Positions 25,667 to 34,074 are shown, counted from the first letter of the stretch. The stretch: DNA of 64,000 nt from an uncultured Clostridia bacterium (GCA_948485625.1 CAOMRW010000001.1:86004-150003), one strand, 5' to 3'. Notes: generated from the sequence alone by a model not told the origin. Translations and numbers: made by a program.

Positions 25667-25722
25667 CTGAATTTTGGGACGGAGGAAAAAAAACAGTTTT
25701 TTTCCTCCGTCCCAAAATTCAG
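25667..25722. terminator. Perfect 26-bp palindrome between convergent genes
   Basis: Two 26-nt perfect arms (CTGAATTTTGGGACGGAGG then A-run, and its complement) around a 4-nt loop, starting at the mutS2 stop codon and ending at the deaminase stop codon. It works as a bidirectional terminator. A single unpaired arm of the same family lies at 58705-58733. Confidence 0.85.
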
Positions 25723-25723
25723 C

Positions 25724-26233
25724 TTATTTTAGTTCTATTTCTATTTTCTTTTCTTCTTTTAAATCTATTTTTCTATATTTAACTCCACAACTATCAAATA
25801 GTTTTCTTGAAGCTATATTATTTTCTTCATTTGCATATTTGTCACATAAATAAATAACTTCTTTTATTCCTGATTGAATAATAATTTTTGCACATTCATT
25901 ACAAGGAAATAAATCTACGTATATTTTTGCGCTTTCTAAATCTTTTCTACTTCCTCTATAGTTTAAAATTGCATTTAGTTCTGCATGACATACATAAGGA
26001 TATTTGGTGTCTAGATTATTTCCTTCTCTTGCCCAAGGGAAATTATCATCACTAAATCCATTTGGTGTTCCATTATATCCTATTGATAAAATTCTATTAT
26101 CATTGCTTACTATACATGCTCCTACTTGTGTTGATGGGTCTTTGCTTCTCATTGCTGATAATTTTGCTATTGCCATAAAGTATTCTTCCCAACTTATATA
26201 GTTTTGTCTCTTTTTTCCTAAATTATTATCCAT
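25724..26233 (-). CDS. dCMP deaminase (ComEB-type)
   Basis: 169 residues. It turns dCMP into dUMP, the substrate of thymidylate synthase. The zinc motifs are both present: HAELNAI (about 83-89) and PCNECAK (about 113-119). QVGACIVSNDNRILSIGYNG and NNFPWAREG-like segments are family-specific. The extended 169-residue length is like ComEB. The thyA and folA genes lie 1.2-2.6 kb upstream on the same strand, so the region is a small dTMP-supply cluster with splB inserted. Confidence 0.92.
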   Translation of the reverse strand: MDNNLGKKRQNYISWEEYFMAIAKLSAMRSKDPSTQVGACIVSNDNRILSIGYNGTPNGFSDDNFPWAREGNNLDTKYPYVCHAELNAILNYRGSRKDLESAKIYVDLFPCNECAKIIIQSGIKEVIYLCDKYANEENNIASRKLFDSCGVKYRKIDLKEEKKIEIELK

Positions 26234-26334
26234 ATAATCTCCTCCTTATATGAATTATATTACTATATAATTTAGCAAATATCAATACTTTACGTAAAAA
26301 GTAATGTAAATAATCTATGGTAATAATGGACCAA

Positions 26335-26367
26335 GTGGGGATTAAAGACCTGGCCCCCTATCCCCAC
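26335..26367. repeat. Single GGCCAGGTCTTTAATCCCC-type unit
   Basis: GTGGGGATTAAAGACC followed by TGGCCCCCTATCCCCAC, directly after the splB stop codon. The same unit occurs as an inverted pair at 45698-45808 and 53861-53948. Here only one arm is present; GTGGGGAT pairs with ATCCCCAC as a short hairpin, which may end splB transcription. Confidence 0.65.
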
Positions 26368-27365
26368 TAAACAATATACATTATTTCATTATTTGGAAAG
26401 TATTTTTTCATTTGTTCTCTTATGAATTTTTCCCCATCTTCTCTATATTGATTTTTATACATGTATTTTCCTTTTCCTCTACCTGTCATTAATTCTTTAT
26501 TATATAAATTAATTGCATTTGGGAATGCTTCTTCGTTTATTTTAGTGTGTACAAAACTATATGTCATAAAAATAATTTCAAAGAATACATCTTTTTTTAC
26601 TTTTTCTGTTAAATTTTCTGCTAGTTGTTTTATTAATTCTGAATATAATTTTTTCCAGTCTTCTACCATTATCACAGGTGCTATTAATATTCCTATTTTG
26701 TATCCCGCTTCTTTTAATTTATTTATTGCTTCTATTCTTCCTTTTAATCTTGATGTTCCAAATTCTACTCTATTTATAATTTGTTCTGGGTTGATACTCA
26801 TTCTAATAGTTACTTTTCCTTGATGATCTACATTTAATATATCATCTACCATATCAAATTTTGTTGGAAATGTAAGATGCCCTTTTGGTGAATCTTTGAA
26901 GTTTTCTATTGTCCATGGTAGATTTCCTGTTATTGTATTTTCTAATATCAAATCACTATTACTTCCTATTTCAAATGTTAAATCTTTTTCTGATTTATTA
27001 GCAACTTTTATTATTTTGTCTAGCATTTGTTCTCTATTTACAAATAGTCTTAAATATGCACATTTATTATAATTACATACTAGATAACAATACATACATG
27101 CTGCAGTGCATCCTGATGAGGTGTATGGTACTAGATAGTCTGATGTTTTGTGGTTTTCTACAAATTTGTGAGTTTTTCTTATTCCTATTATTAGATTTTT
27201 TTTCATATCCATAAATTCGCTGTTTTGTTTTTTTCTCATTTCTTCTATATTATTATGGTTTTCTATTTCTATTTTAGGAATTTCTTTGTATTTTTCTAAT
27301 AATTCTTTTCCTAGTTTATAATTTTCAATTTCTTTTTCAAAATAAATAGCTTTAGGTTTAAACAT
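26367..27365 (-). CDS. splB: Spore photoproduct lyase
   Basis: 332 residues from the ATG at 27363-27365 (AAAAAGGAGAG upstream). A radical SAM enzyme that reverses the spore photoproduct, a UV-made thymine dimer, during germination. The cluster motif is CTAACMYC (Cys 86, 90, 93), set in LVPYTSSGCTAACMYCYL as in known SplB. NREQMLDKI, SIGSNSDL-like and MSINPEQIINRVEFGT match the family. With spoIVA it points to a spore former. The leader can pair with the start codon region (see the inverted repeat at 27349-27420). Confidence 0.9.
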   Translation of the reverse strand: MFKPKAIYFEKEIENYKLGKELLEKYKEIPKIEIENHNNIEEMRKKQNSEFMDMKKNLIIGIRKTHKFVENHKTSDYLVPYTSSGCTAACMYCYLVCNYNKCAYLRLFVNREQMLDKIIKVANKSEKDLTFEIGSNSDLILENTITGNLPWTIENFKDSPKGHLTFPTKFDMVDDILNVDHQGKVTIRMSINPEQIINRVEFGTSRLKGRIEAINKLKEAGYKIGILIAPVIMVEDWKKLYSELIKQLAENLTEKVKKDVFFEIIFMTYSFVHTKINEEAFPNAINLYNKELMTGRGKGKYMYKNQYREDGEKFIREQMKKYFPNNEIMYIV

Positions 27366-27420
27366 TTTTCTCTCCTTTTTAGTTGATTTTTTCAACTTTT
27401 TATTAGTTTAACCTAAAGCT
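27349..27420 (-). promoter_or_regulatory. Long inverted repeat enclosing the splB ribosome binding site
   Basis: AGCTTTAGGTTAAAC (plus complement at 27406-27420) in the leader can pair with the first codons of splB (27349-27364, GTTTAAACCTAAAGCT; one bulged base). The ribosome binding site AAAGGAG and an inner AGTTGA/TCAACT hairpin lie in the loop. In such a structure the start codon would be closed, so control of translation is possible. It may also simply act as the folA terminator. Confidence 0.5.
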
Positions 27421-27431
27421 TTTTATTTTAT

Positions 27432-27920
27432 TTATTTTTTTATATATGTTATATATTCATAATCAAAATCATTTATTCCGTCTTCTGGTCCTTTTTCTCT
27501 TTCTACTTCTTTCCATTCATTTTCATCAATTTTTGGAAATATTGTATCACCTTCAAAGTCTTTTCCTAGTTGTGTTACATACATCTTTTTAGAATATGGC
27601 ATTAATAAATTATATACTATTGCTCCTCCTATTACAAAATGTTCTTCTTCATCATCCATATATTCTTGTAATTCTAAAAGTGAATGTACTACTTTTACAT
27701 AGTCTGAATCTATGTTGAAATCTGGATTTCTACTTAATATTATGTGTTTTCTGTTTGGTAATATTCCACCTAAAGATTCAAATGTTTTTCTTCCCATTAT
27801 TATTGTGTGTCCAGATGTTTTTTCTTTAAATCTTTTTAAGTCATCTGGTAGTTTCCACAACATTGTATTGTCTTTTCCTATTATATTATTTTTTGCTTTT
27901 GCTACTATTATACTTAACAT
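27432..27920 (-). CDS. folA: Dihydrofolate reductase
   Basis: 162 residues from the ATG at 27918-27920, chosen because AAGAGGAG lies 8 nt upstream. It reduces dihydrofolate with NADPH. Family motifs are IVAKAKNNIIGKDNTMLWKLPDDLKRFKE (given in parts: NNIIGKDN, MLWKLPDDL), GHTIIMGRKTFESLG, LPNRKHIILSRN and FVIGGAIVYNLLMPYSKKMYVT-like (FVIGGA, YVTQ). The DHFR Asp/Glu in the LPDDL segment is Asp. It follows thyA by 84 bp, the usual pair, because ThyA makes the dihydrofolate it recycles. Confidence 0.95.
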   Translation of the reverse strand: MLSIIVAKAKNNIIGKDNTMLWKLPDDLKRFKEKTSGHTIIMGRKTFESLGGILPNRKHIILSRNPDFNIDSDYVKVVHSLLELQEYMDDEEEHFVIGGAIVYNLLMPYSKKMYVTQLGKDFEGDTIFPKIDENEWKEVEREKGPEDGINDFDYEYITYIKK

Positions 27921-28004
27921 TTCTTTTGCTCCTCTTATAATCATATTTTATATAAAATTGCATAGAAAGAATCTCTTCCTATGCTATATTCGATTTTTGA
28001 TTAC

Positions 28005-28862
28005 TTAAATTGCAACTGGAATTTTTCCAAGTTTTATTTCTTTATTGTAATCATAATCTTGAATTTCAAAGTCTTCTACTTTAAACTCGTAGAAATCTTT
28101 TGTTGGATTTTTTATAACTAATTTTGGACTACATTCAACTGGTTCTGCTTCAATTAATTTCTGGATTAGTGGTATATGTCTATCATATATGTGACAATCG
28201 CCAATGTTGTGTGTTAATGTTCCAACTTCTAATCCTGCTACTTGGGCAAACATACATAATAATGCTGCATATTGCATTGTATTCCATCCATTTGCTGCTA
28301 GCATATCTTGTGAGCGTTGATTTAATATAAGATGAAGTTTTCCACCTTTTACTAACCATTGTGTAGAATATGCGCATGGCTCTAAATTCATGTCTTTTAA
28401 TTCTGCATGATTAAAAAGATTTGTCATAATTCTACGACTAGCTGGGTCATTTTTCAAAAGATATAAAGCATAATCAATTTGGTCCATTTCTTTTATTCCT
28501 TCTTTTGTTTTGAATTTATATTTTTGTGCAAATTGATATCCATATGCTTTACCTATTGTTCCATCTTCTCCTGCCCATTGGTCCCAAATATGTGAATTTA
28601 ATTCACTTACTTTATTAGATTTCTTCTGCCAAATCCATAATATTTCATCAATTGCTCTTGTTACAGTTTTACTGTTGTTTCTTAATGTTATCATCGGAAA
28701 TTCTTTTCCTACATCATATACATTTTGAACTCCAACAATAGAAATGTAATTTGCTTCTGCTCCATCTTCCCATCTTGTTCTTACTCCTGTTCCCTCTGAT
28801 GAATAACCTTCTTCAATGATTTTTTTGCATGTCTCAATAAAATGTCTGTCTGCTTGTGTCAT
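28005..28862 (-). CDS. thyA: Thymidylate synthase
   Basis: 285 residues. It methylates dUMP to dTMP using methylene-THF. The nucleophile is Cys163 in EPCAYSTQWLV, a variant of the common PPCHTFYQF form. RSQDMLAANGWNTMQYA, HNIGDCHIYDRHI and the N-terminal TGVRTRW are conserved. The first gene of the thyA-folA-splB-dCMP deaminase series. The divergent active-site context is seen in a subfamily of Firmicute and phage enzymes, which is recalled from family knowledge. Confidence 0.92.
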   Translation of the reverse strand: MTQADRHFIETCKKIIEEGYSSEGTGVRTRWEDGAEANYISIVGVQNVYDVGKEFPMITLRNNSKTVTRAIDEILWIWQKKSNKVSELNSHIWDQWAGEDGTIGKAYGYQFAQKYKFKTKEGIKEMDQIDYALYLLKNDPASRRIMTNLFNHAELKDMNLEPCAYSTQWLVKGGKLHLILNQRSQDMLAANGWNTMQYAALLCMFAQVAGLEVGTLTHNIGDCHIYDRHIPLIQKLIEAEPVECSPKLVIKNPTKDFYEFKVEDFEIQDYDYNKEIKLGKIPVAI

Positions 28863-28987
28863 ATAAAATCCTCCTTTTTATATATTACTGTCTTTAGTTT
28901 CTTTTGAATTATATCATAAGAATTTACATATTTCTACAATTTTTTAAATTTTATTTATTAATTTAAACTCATCTACAAAAATCGACA

Positions 28988-29025
28988 AACAAGTGAAACA
29001 TTTTTGCACTGTCCCACTTGTTTTA
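28988..29025 (-). terminator. GGGACAGTGCA hairpin after the PflX-like gene
   Basis: On the minus strand AAACAAGTG pairs with CACTTGTTT around the loop GGACAGTGCAAAAATGTTT. It overlaps the stop codon of the gene at 29023. The 22-nt inner sequence recurs at 29944-29984. Confidence 0.7.
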
Positions 29026-29910
29026 TTTTTCCCATTTTGGTACGTATTCTTCTTCATGTTCTCCAAGTTCTTGAATGTATCCATTTTCTAAATTTAGTCT
29101 ATATAAATATTTTTCTATTTGTTGGTACTCTTCTTTTGTTAGTTTTCTGTTAATTTCTTCGATTTCTTTTGCTTTATATGTAGGAAAATATTGTGCCATA
29201 ACACTTACATATACTTCATTCATATTATCATTAATCCATTTTAAAACTCTTCTTGAATTTAAAATATTATTTGGTAATACTAAATGTCTAATAATCATTC
29301 CTTTTTGCATAATTCCATTTTCATTAAAAGTGGGTTGTCCTACTTGTTTATGCATTTCTTTTATGGCTTTTGTTGCGATTTCAAAATAATTATCCACTTT
29401 TGATAAACGTTTTGCTAATAAATTGTCTGAATATTTTAGGTCTGGTAAATATATGTCTATATAACCATCTAACATTTTAATTGTTTCTACTTTTTCATAT
29501 CCATTTGTGTTATATATTATTGGTATTTTTAATCCTTTTTTTCTTGCTATTTTTATTGCTTCTATTATTTGTGGGACATAGCTTGTTGGTGTTACTAAAT
29601 TGATGTTTTCTACATCTTTTTCTTGTTGTTTTATAAATATTTCTGCTAATTCTTGTATTGATATTTCTTTTCCTTTTCCTTGTTGGCTTATTTCATAATT
29701 TTGGCAGAATACACAATTTAAATTGCAATTTGAAAAAAAGACTGTTCCTGAGCCTTTTTTTCCACTTATACATGGTTCTTCAAAATTGTGTGTTGAATAT
29801 AATGCTATTTTTACTGTGTCTTTTGATTTACATCTTCCTATTTGTCCTGCTTTTCTATTTATTTTACAGTTATGTGGACAAATTGTACATTTTTCTAATA
29901 TGCTTGTCAT
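29023..29910 (-). CDS. PflX-like radical SAM protein
   Basis: 295 residues. An N-terminal Cys cluster (CTICPHNC, CKSK) is followed by the radical SAM motif CNLNCVFC (Cys 62, 66, 69) in VFFSNCNLNCVFCQNYEISQ. The later segments INLVTPTSYVPQIIEAI, YNTNGYE, DIYLPDLKY and VMAQYFPTY are those of the PflX family (COG1313), related to pyruvate formate-lyase activating enzymes. The target is unknown. It lies 69 bp downstream of the 228-residue exported protein gene on the same strand. Confidence 0.85.
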   Translation of the reverse strand: MTSILEKCTICPHNCKINRKAGQIGRCKSKDTVKIALYSTHNFEEPCISGKKGSGTVFFSNCNLNCVFCQNYEISQQGKGKEISIQELAEIFIKQQEKDVENINLVTPTSYVPQIIEAIKIARKKGLKIPIIYNTNGYEKVETIKMLDGYIDIYLPDLKYSDNLLAKRLSKVDNYFEIATKAIKEMHKQVGQPTFNENGIMQKGMIIRHLVLPNNILNSRRVLKWINDNMNEVYVSVMAQYFPTYKAKEIEEINRKLTKEEYQQIEKYLYRLNLENGYIQELGEHEEEYVPKWEK

Positions 29911-29943
29911 TTTTGTTTTCCTATCTTTCTACATTTTTTGACA

Positions 29944-29984
29944 AATAAATGAAACATTTTTGCACTGTCCCAAATGTTTCATTT
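29944..29984 (-). terminator. GGGACAGTGCA hairpin after gene 29979
   Basis: AAATGAAACATTT pairs with AAATGTTTCATTT around GGGACAGTGCA-type loop sequence shared with 28988-29025; T-rich on the minus strand. It overlaps the stop codon of the gene at 29979. Confidence 0.7.
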
Positions 29985-30659
29985 TACTTTTTCTATAAAT
30001 ATTTTTCCTTCAGTATTTTTTGTTAATTCAATTTTTTTACTTGTAAATTTGTTTATATTTTCTTTTACTGTATCTATTATCTTTGTTTCATTTTCATTAC
30101 TTTTTATTGTTGCAATTGTTTCTTCTTCTAAATTTTTTATATAAATGTCATAGATTTCATTTTCTTCTATTCCCATAGCATTTTCATAGTCTTCTAAGTA
30201 TTCTATTATTTCTACTTCATATTTATTTCTGTTTTTCTTTATTTCTTTTATATAGAAAACATCGTCTAATGTGTCTAGTCCTATTCCTGTTGTTATGTAT
30301 TTTCCTATATTTTCATCATAGTATATATATTCTGAACCTTCTTTAGGAAATTGTTTTTTGAAGTTTTCTCCAAATATTTCAATTGCTTTTTCTTGAATTT
30401 CTTCATATGATAATTCATATTCTTCTAAATTCTTTTTTACTACTTCCCATATCCATAATTCTGGTGCATTATTAATATTGTCAAATTGGGGTAATGCTTC
30501 TTCTGTTATTTCTTGCCACATATATATTTTGTTTATGTATTCTTCTATTTCTTTAACTTCTGAAATGGTTACATTATTTTGATTTTGGTTATTTTTGTAT
30601 ATATACATTCCAATAAAAATTACTAATAATACACATATTATTGCTAGTAGTCTTTTCAT
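29979..30659 (-). CDS. Membrane-anchored protein of unknown function
   Basis: 226 residues from the ATG at 30657-30659 (AGGAG 10 nt upstream; another ATG lies two codons earlier). One N-terminal membrane helix (about 3-20, LLAIICVLLVIFIGMYIY) anchors an acidic outside domain. It has WEVVKKNLEEYELSYEEIQE and two short beta-rich repeats (EVEIIEYLEDYE; NEIYDIYIKNLEEETIATI). I do not recognise the family. It follows ftsZ by 17 bp and is probably co-transcribed, which might hint at a cell envelope role. Confidence 0.6.
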   Translation of the reverse strand: MKRLLAIICVLLVIFIGMYIYKNNQNQNNVTISEVKEIEEYINKIYMWQEITEEALPQFDNINNAPELWIWEVVKKNLEEYELSYEEIQEKAIEIFGENFKKQFPKEGSEYIYYDENIGKYITTGIGLDTLDDVFYIKEIKKNRNKYEVEIIEYLEDYENAMGIEENEIYDIYIKNLEEETIATIKSNENETKIIDTVKENINKFTSKKIELTKNTEGKIFIEKVK

Positions 30660-30676
30660 TAGCATTCATCTCCTGT

Positions 30677-31645
30677 TTATTGCTTAACTTCTACTTTTTC
30701 TTCTACTCCAGTTGCAATTACAGTAACACAAACTTCATCTCCTATATTTTCATCTATTACTGTCCCAAATATGATGTTTGCGTCTTCACTTACTCTTTCA
30801 TTTATTATAGCTATAGCACTGTTTATTTCTATAAGGCTTAGTGTATTATTTCCTCTTATATTTACTATTACGCCTTTTGCTCCTTCTATTTTGCTTTCAG
30901 TTAATGGGTTTTCTATTGCTTGTATTACAGCATCTTCTATCTTTTTCTCTCCTCTGGCACTTCCTATTCCCATATATGCTTTTCCTCTATAACTCATTGT
31001 TGTTTTTATGTCTGCAAAGTCTATATTTACTTCTCCTATTGATGTTAGTAAATCTGTTATGCTTGTTATTCCTTGTTCTAATATGTTATCTGCTAGTGAA
31101 AATGCGTTATTTAGTGTTATTTTGGAGTCTGTTACTTTTAGAAGATTGTCATTTAATACGACTATTAAATCATCTACATTTTCTTTTAATCTTTCTGCTC
31201 CTTTTTCTGCTCTTAGTTTTCTTGCTTTTCCTTCAAACATAAATGGTTTTGTTACTATTCCTATTGTTAGTATTCCCATTTCTTTTGCTATTTCAGCTAT
31301 GATTGGTGCTGCACCTGTTCCTGTGCCTCCTCCCATTCCTGCTGCTATAAATACTAAGTCTGCTCCTCTTAGTATTTGTTTTATTTCTTCTTTATTTTCT
31401 ATAGCTGCTCTTTCTCCTATTATTTCATTTGCTCCTGCTCCTAGTCCTCTTGTAGTTTGAACTCCTATTTGTAAAGTGTTACTTGTTCTTGATCTTTTTA
31501 AAGTTCCTGTCTCTGTATTTATCATGTAGAATGATACTCCTTTGACATTATCTTCTATCATTCTATTTATTGCATTATTCCCTGCTCCACCTACTCCTAT
31601 TACTTTTATTTTTAGCATTCTGTCTATATCTCTTATATCGTTCAT
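30677..31645 (-). CDS. ftsZ: FtsZ-type tubulin GTPase lacking the C-terminal tail
   Basis: 322 residues. The tubulin signature GGGTGTG is at 105-111, with VIGVGGAGNNAINRM at the N-terminus and the T7 loop VNIDFADIKTTM (catalytic Asp kept), so it should polymerise and hydrolyse GTP. The protein stops just after the last core strand (VTVIATGVEEKVEVKQ). The usual linker and C-terminal conserved peptide, which bind FtsA, SepF and EzrA in other bacteria, are missing. RGLGAGAN is kept, but TLKRSRTSNTLQIGVQ is unusual. It may be a second FtsZ paralogue. The common ftsA/ftsQ neighbours are absent. Confidence 0.88.
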   Translation of the reverse strand: MNDIRDIDRMLKIKVIGVGGAGNNAINRMIEDNVKGVSFYMINTETGTLKRSRTSNTLQIGVQTTRGLGAGANEIIGERAAIENKEEIKQILRGADLVFIAAGMGGGTGTGAAPIIAEIAKEMGILTIGIVTKPFMFEGKARKLRAEKGAERLKENVDDLIVVLNDNLLKVTDSKITLNNAFSLADNILEQGITSITDLLTSIGEVNIDFADIKTTMSYRGKAYMGIGSARGEKKIEDAVIQAIENPLTESKIEGAKGVIVNIRGNNTLSLIEINSAIAIINERVSEDANIIFGTVIDENIGDEVCVTVIATGVEEKVEVKQ

Positions 31646-31782
31646 TATTCAACTTCCTCCTTGATTTCCTTTTGTTTCCATTTTGTTTTTTATTATATAT
31701 AAAAAGAGTAAAAAATACAACTATTTTTTGACTTTTTTCTTAATTTTAGTTGTTTATTAGCATTTTAAAAAGAAAAAGATTT

Positions 31783-31820
31783 ATAAAAACTCTGTAATTC
31801 TCTATTGCCATAGAGTTTTT
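31783..31820 (-). terminator. Terminator of methyltransferase gene
   Basis: TATAAAAACTCT pairs with AGAGTTTTTATA around a ~14-nt loop, 15 bp past the restored methyltransferase stop. Confidence 0.65.
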
Positions 31821-31834
31821 ATATTTCCTTTTCT

Positions 31835-32448
31835 TTATTTTTTTGCTATAAATACTATATAATTTTTCTTGTGTTCAAATCTTATAGTTTCTCTTTCATC
31901 TATTTTTATAATATTAAAATCAGATAAATATTTTTTACATCATTAACATCAAATAATCTTATTTCTTTATCTTTATACTCGTAAAAATGATATTCAATTT
32001 CTTTGGCTTCGTTTCCTATTACTTTTAGCCCTTCAATTCCATTAACACTTCCAATAAATAATCCATCTTCTTTTAAAATTCTATTTATTTCTAGCATTAA
32101 CTTTCTAGTATCTTCATCAGAAAAATAATGGATAGATAAATTTGCAAATACTAAGTCAAATTCATTATCTGAAAAAGGTAACTTATTTCTCATATCTAAT
32201 TTTACTACATTTTCATTAAAGCTTTTAACTTTATTTAAAGCTATATCTGATATATCAGATGATACTACATCATATCCATATTTAATTAGTTGTTTTGAAT
32301 ATTGTCCTATTCCACATCCTAAGTCTAAGCATTTACCTGTTGAATTAAGGTATGTCTTATACTCCTCTATCCATAAATCTTCTTCTAAATCTTTATTTAT
32401 ATGATTAGCCCAATATTCATCATTTTTGAAATAATCATTTGCACTCAT
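31835..32448 (-). CDS. Class I SAM methyltransferase, C-terminus frameshifted
   Basis: The uninterrupted frame gives 180 residues ending at 31906. Motif I is LDLGCGIGQYSKQL, then DVVSSDISDIAL and FDLVFANLSIHYFSDEDT, typical of small-molecule or RNA methyltransferases of the UbiE/Tam type. After DVK, another frame continues as KYLSDFNIIKIDERETIRFE and HKKNYIVFIAKK to a stop at 31835, the expected end of this fold. One A missing in a run of six (near 31927) explains it, or a -1 shift on A-AAA-AAT. The restored length is 204. The substrate is unknown. Confidence 0.82.
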
Positions 32449-32474
32449 ATTACTACCTCTTTTCCTTTATTTTT

Positions 32475-33311
32475 TTATTTTTTCTTTAAACTTTTTTTAT
32501 TTTCTTTCTCTAATTGTTTTAAACTTTTCTTAGGTGTTGGTAAGTCTTCTGGCATAGTTCCTCCTAGTTCTTTTATCGTCTTTCTTATTTTGAATCCAAC
32601 TTCATAATGAGCTTTATTAGCTTCTTTTTCACTTTGAATATTATCTCTTTTTAATTTTTGTTCTGTTTGAGATATTCTAAATAAATTTGCTATAAGTTCA
32701 TCACTTCCCATATTATCTAAAATATCTTCTCTGTATCTCAATCCTTTTCTTTTAGCAATATCATCTGCTGTTTCTCCATTGTATAAACCTTTATACCCAA
32801 AATTATGAAACTTATCAAAATTTTTAACTCCTACATTTTTAGCAGTTTGATTAAGTGAATAATTGCCTTTCTTTGTTAAGTTTCTTTGATAAAATCTCTT
32901 TTCATCTTCTGTTAATGAACTATATTCTTTTTCGCTAATCTCTTGTTTTCTAGTCTGTATAGCAAAATATGTTTGTGCAAGAGCAATAACTTTTTTTCTT
33001 GTATCTCCATTTTGTGCTATTAAATAGCATGCATAACGTGTTAATTTATAGTCTCTAATGTTTTTTGTTGCACCTTTAGGCATTTTTATCGTTTTGTCGA
33101 TGTCGACAAAATGTTCAATAACAGTAATCTCGCTGTTTTCACAAGATTTTTTTGCTTTGTTTATTACATTTTCAAATTTTCGCCATTCCTTATAATTTAA
33201 AACTGATTGTAATTCTCTAGCATCCCAATATTCTATTCCATTTTCATCAATATGCTTTATATCTTCAAAAGTCTGATTTGTATAATTTTCCTTTTTATCT
33301 AGTTCATTCAT
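32475..33311 (-). CDS. dinD: DNA damage-inducible protein D (DinD), copy 1
   Basis: 278 residues, matching the E. coli DinD length and layout. The N-terminal BRO/KilA-like part (FEDIKHIDENGIEYWDAREL, LTRYACYLIAQNGD, ALAQTYFAIQTRKQE) is followed by LYNGETADDIAKRKGLR, ILDNMGSDELIANLFRISQT and the tail GGTMPEDLPTPKKSLKQLE. In E. coli DinD is SOS-induced and restrains RecA strand exchange. Its frame is intact, while the paralogue at 35431 is broken at the matching GG-TMPE site. I saw no clear LexA box upstream. Confidence 0.92.
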   Translation of the reverse strand: MNELDKKENYTNQTFEDIKHIDENGIEYWDARELQSVLNYKEWRKFENVINKAKKSCENSEITVIEHFVDIDKTIKMPKGATKNIRDYKLTRYACYLIAQNGDTRKKVIALAQTYFAIQTRKQEISEKEYSSLTEDEKRFYQRNLTKKGNYSLNQTAKNVGVKNFDKFHNFGYKGLYNGETADDIAKRKGLRYREDILDNMGSDELIANLFRISQTEQKLKRDNIQSEKEANKAHYEVGFKIRKTIKELGGTMPEDLPTPKKSLKQLEKENKKSLKKK

Positions 33312-33485
33312 TTGAAATCATCTCCATTTCTTACTATTTGATATCTTATTATATTTGTAAGTAAATTTCAATATATTCATAAACTTTTTTTTTCTAATTA
33401 ATAAGATTTTTTGAATTACTCTTTTTTAGTTATCTATAGTTATCTTTCTTATATAATTCTGCAAAATTAGAAACTTATAAATGTA

Positions 33486-33848
33486 TTATTTATAAATTTC
33501 ATAGTAAGTTTCTTTATAAAAACTATTCTCTCTTAGCATTTTGTCAATAGATTCAAATTCGCATTCTGCAAATTGGCAACATAATTTTAATATTTCTTTT
33601 TCATTATTACTATTTAAAACGTATTTCTCGATTTCGCCATTTTTGAATCTAAAGATAAATACCTTATCTTTGCCTAAATATTCGTTCCAAAATCCCATTT
33701 TAAGTGTTTTGTATATATATTTTTCAAATATTTCAGTTTTGTCTTCGTCAAATATAACTCCATAATTATTTCCTAATGTTTTTATTTTAAAATTATTTTG
33801 TTCAAGTTCATCAATATTATTTATTCCCATTAAATAACTATAGTTCAT
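33486..33848 (-). CDS. Small protein of unknown function
   Basis: 120 residues from the ATG at 33846-33848 (AGAGGA upstream); an ATG six codons earlier overlaps the stop of the preceding fragment as ATGA, so coupled translation is also possible. The sequence is mixed alpha/beta (NNYGVIFDEDKTEIFEKYIY, KVFIFRFKNGEIEKYVLN, CCQFAECEFESIDKML). No family recognised. It sits between the two dinD copies. Confidence 0.55.
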   Translation of the reverse strand: MNYSYLMGINNIDELEQNNFKIKTLGNNYGVIFDEDKTEIFEKYIYKTLKMGFWNEYLGKDKVFIFRFKNGEIEKYVLNSNNEKEILKLCCQFAECEFESIDKMLRENSFYKETYYEIYK

Positions 33849-33862
33849 ATTTTTTCCTCTTT

Positions 33863-34006
33863 TCATTTTATTGTTTTTTCTACGATTAAATCATAATCTT
33901 GAGTGTCATTTAAGGGGATTGATACAATATATCCATTAGAAGTATAATAAGCTATAGCCATGCCTAACCCTGTATTCCCTTTTTCTTTATTTGTTTTTAA
34001 ATTCAT
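33863..34006 (-). pseudogene. N-terminal remnant of a PD-(D/E)XK-type endonuclease
   Basis: 47 residues. The frame reads NTGLGMAIAYYTSNGYIVSI followed by PLNDTQDYDLIVE. This fits the opening of the small PD-(D/E)XK nucleases of the PDDEXK_5 type: a helix with KGNTGLG, then GY-V-IP and YDLIVE with the first acidic residues. The following strand with Q-V-K is missing, as a stop comes right after. It is probably a truncated gene. No clear ribosome binding site is seen. Confidence 0.5.
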
Positions 34007-34041
34007 ACTATTTCTATCTCAAGAACTTTTGTTTGTTTTTA

Positions 34042-34074
34042 TTAAAAAAAATAAATCAAGTTAACCTTGATTTA
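34042..34074 (-). terminator. Hairpin after the 376-residue gene region
   Basis: On the minus strand CATAAATCAAGG-TTAA-CTTGATTTAT followed by a run of eight T. A clear intrinsic terminator for transcripts coming from the right. Apart from it, 34007-34289 holds only a GC-richer stretch at 34080-34190 that I cannot assign. Confidence 0.7.
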
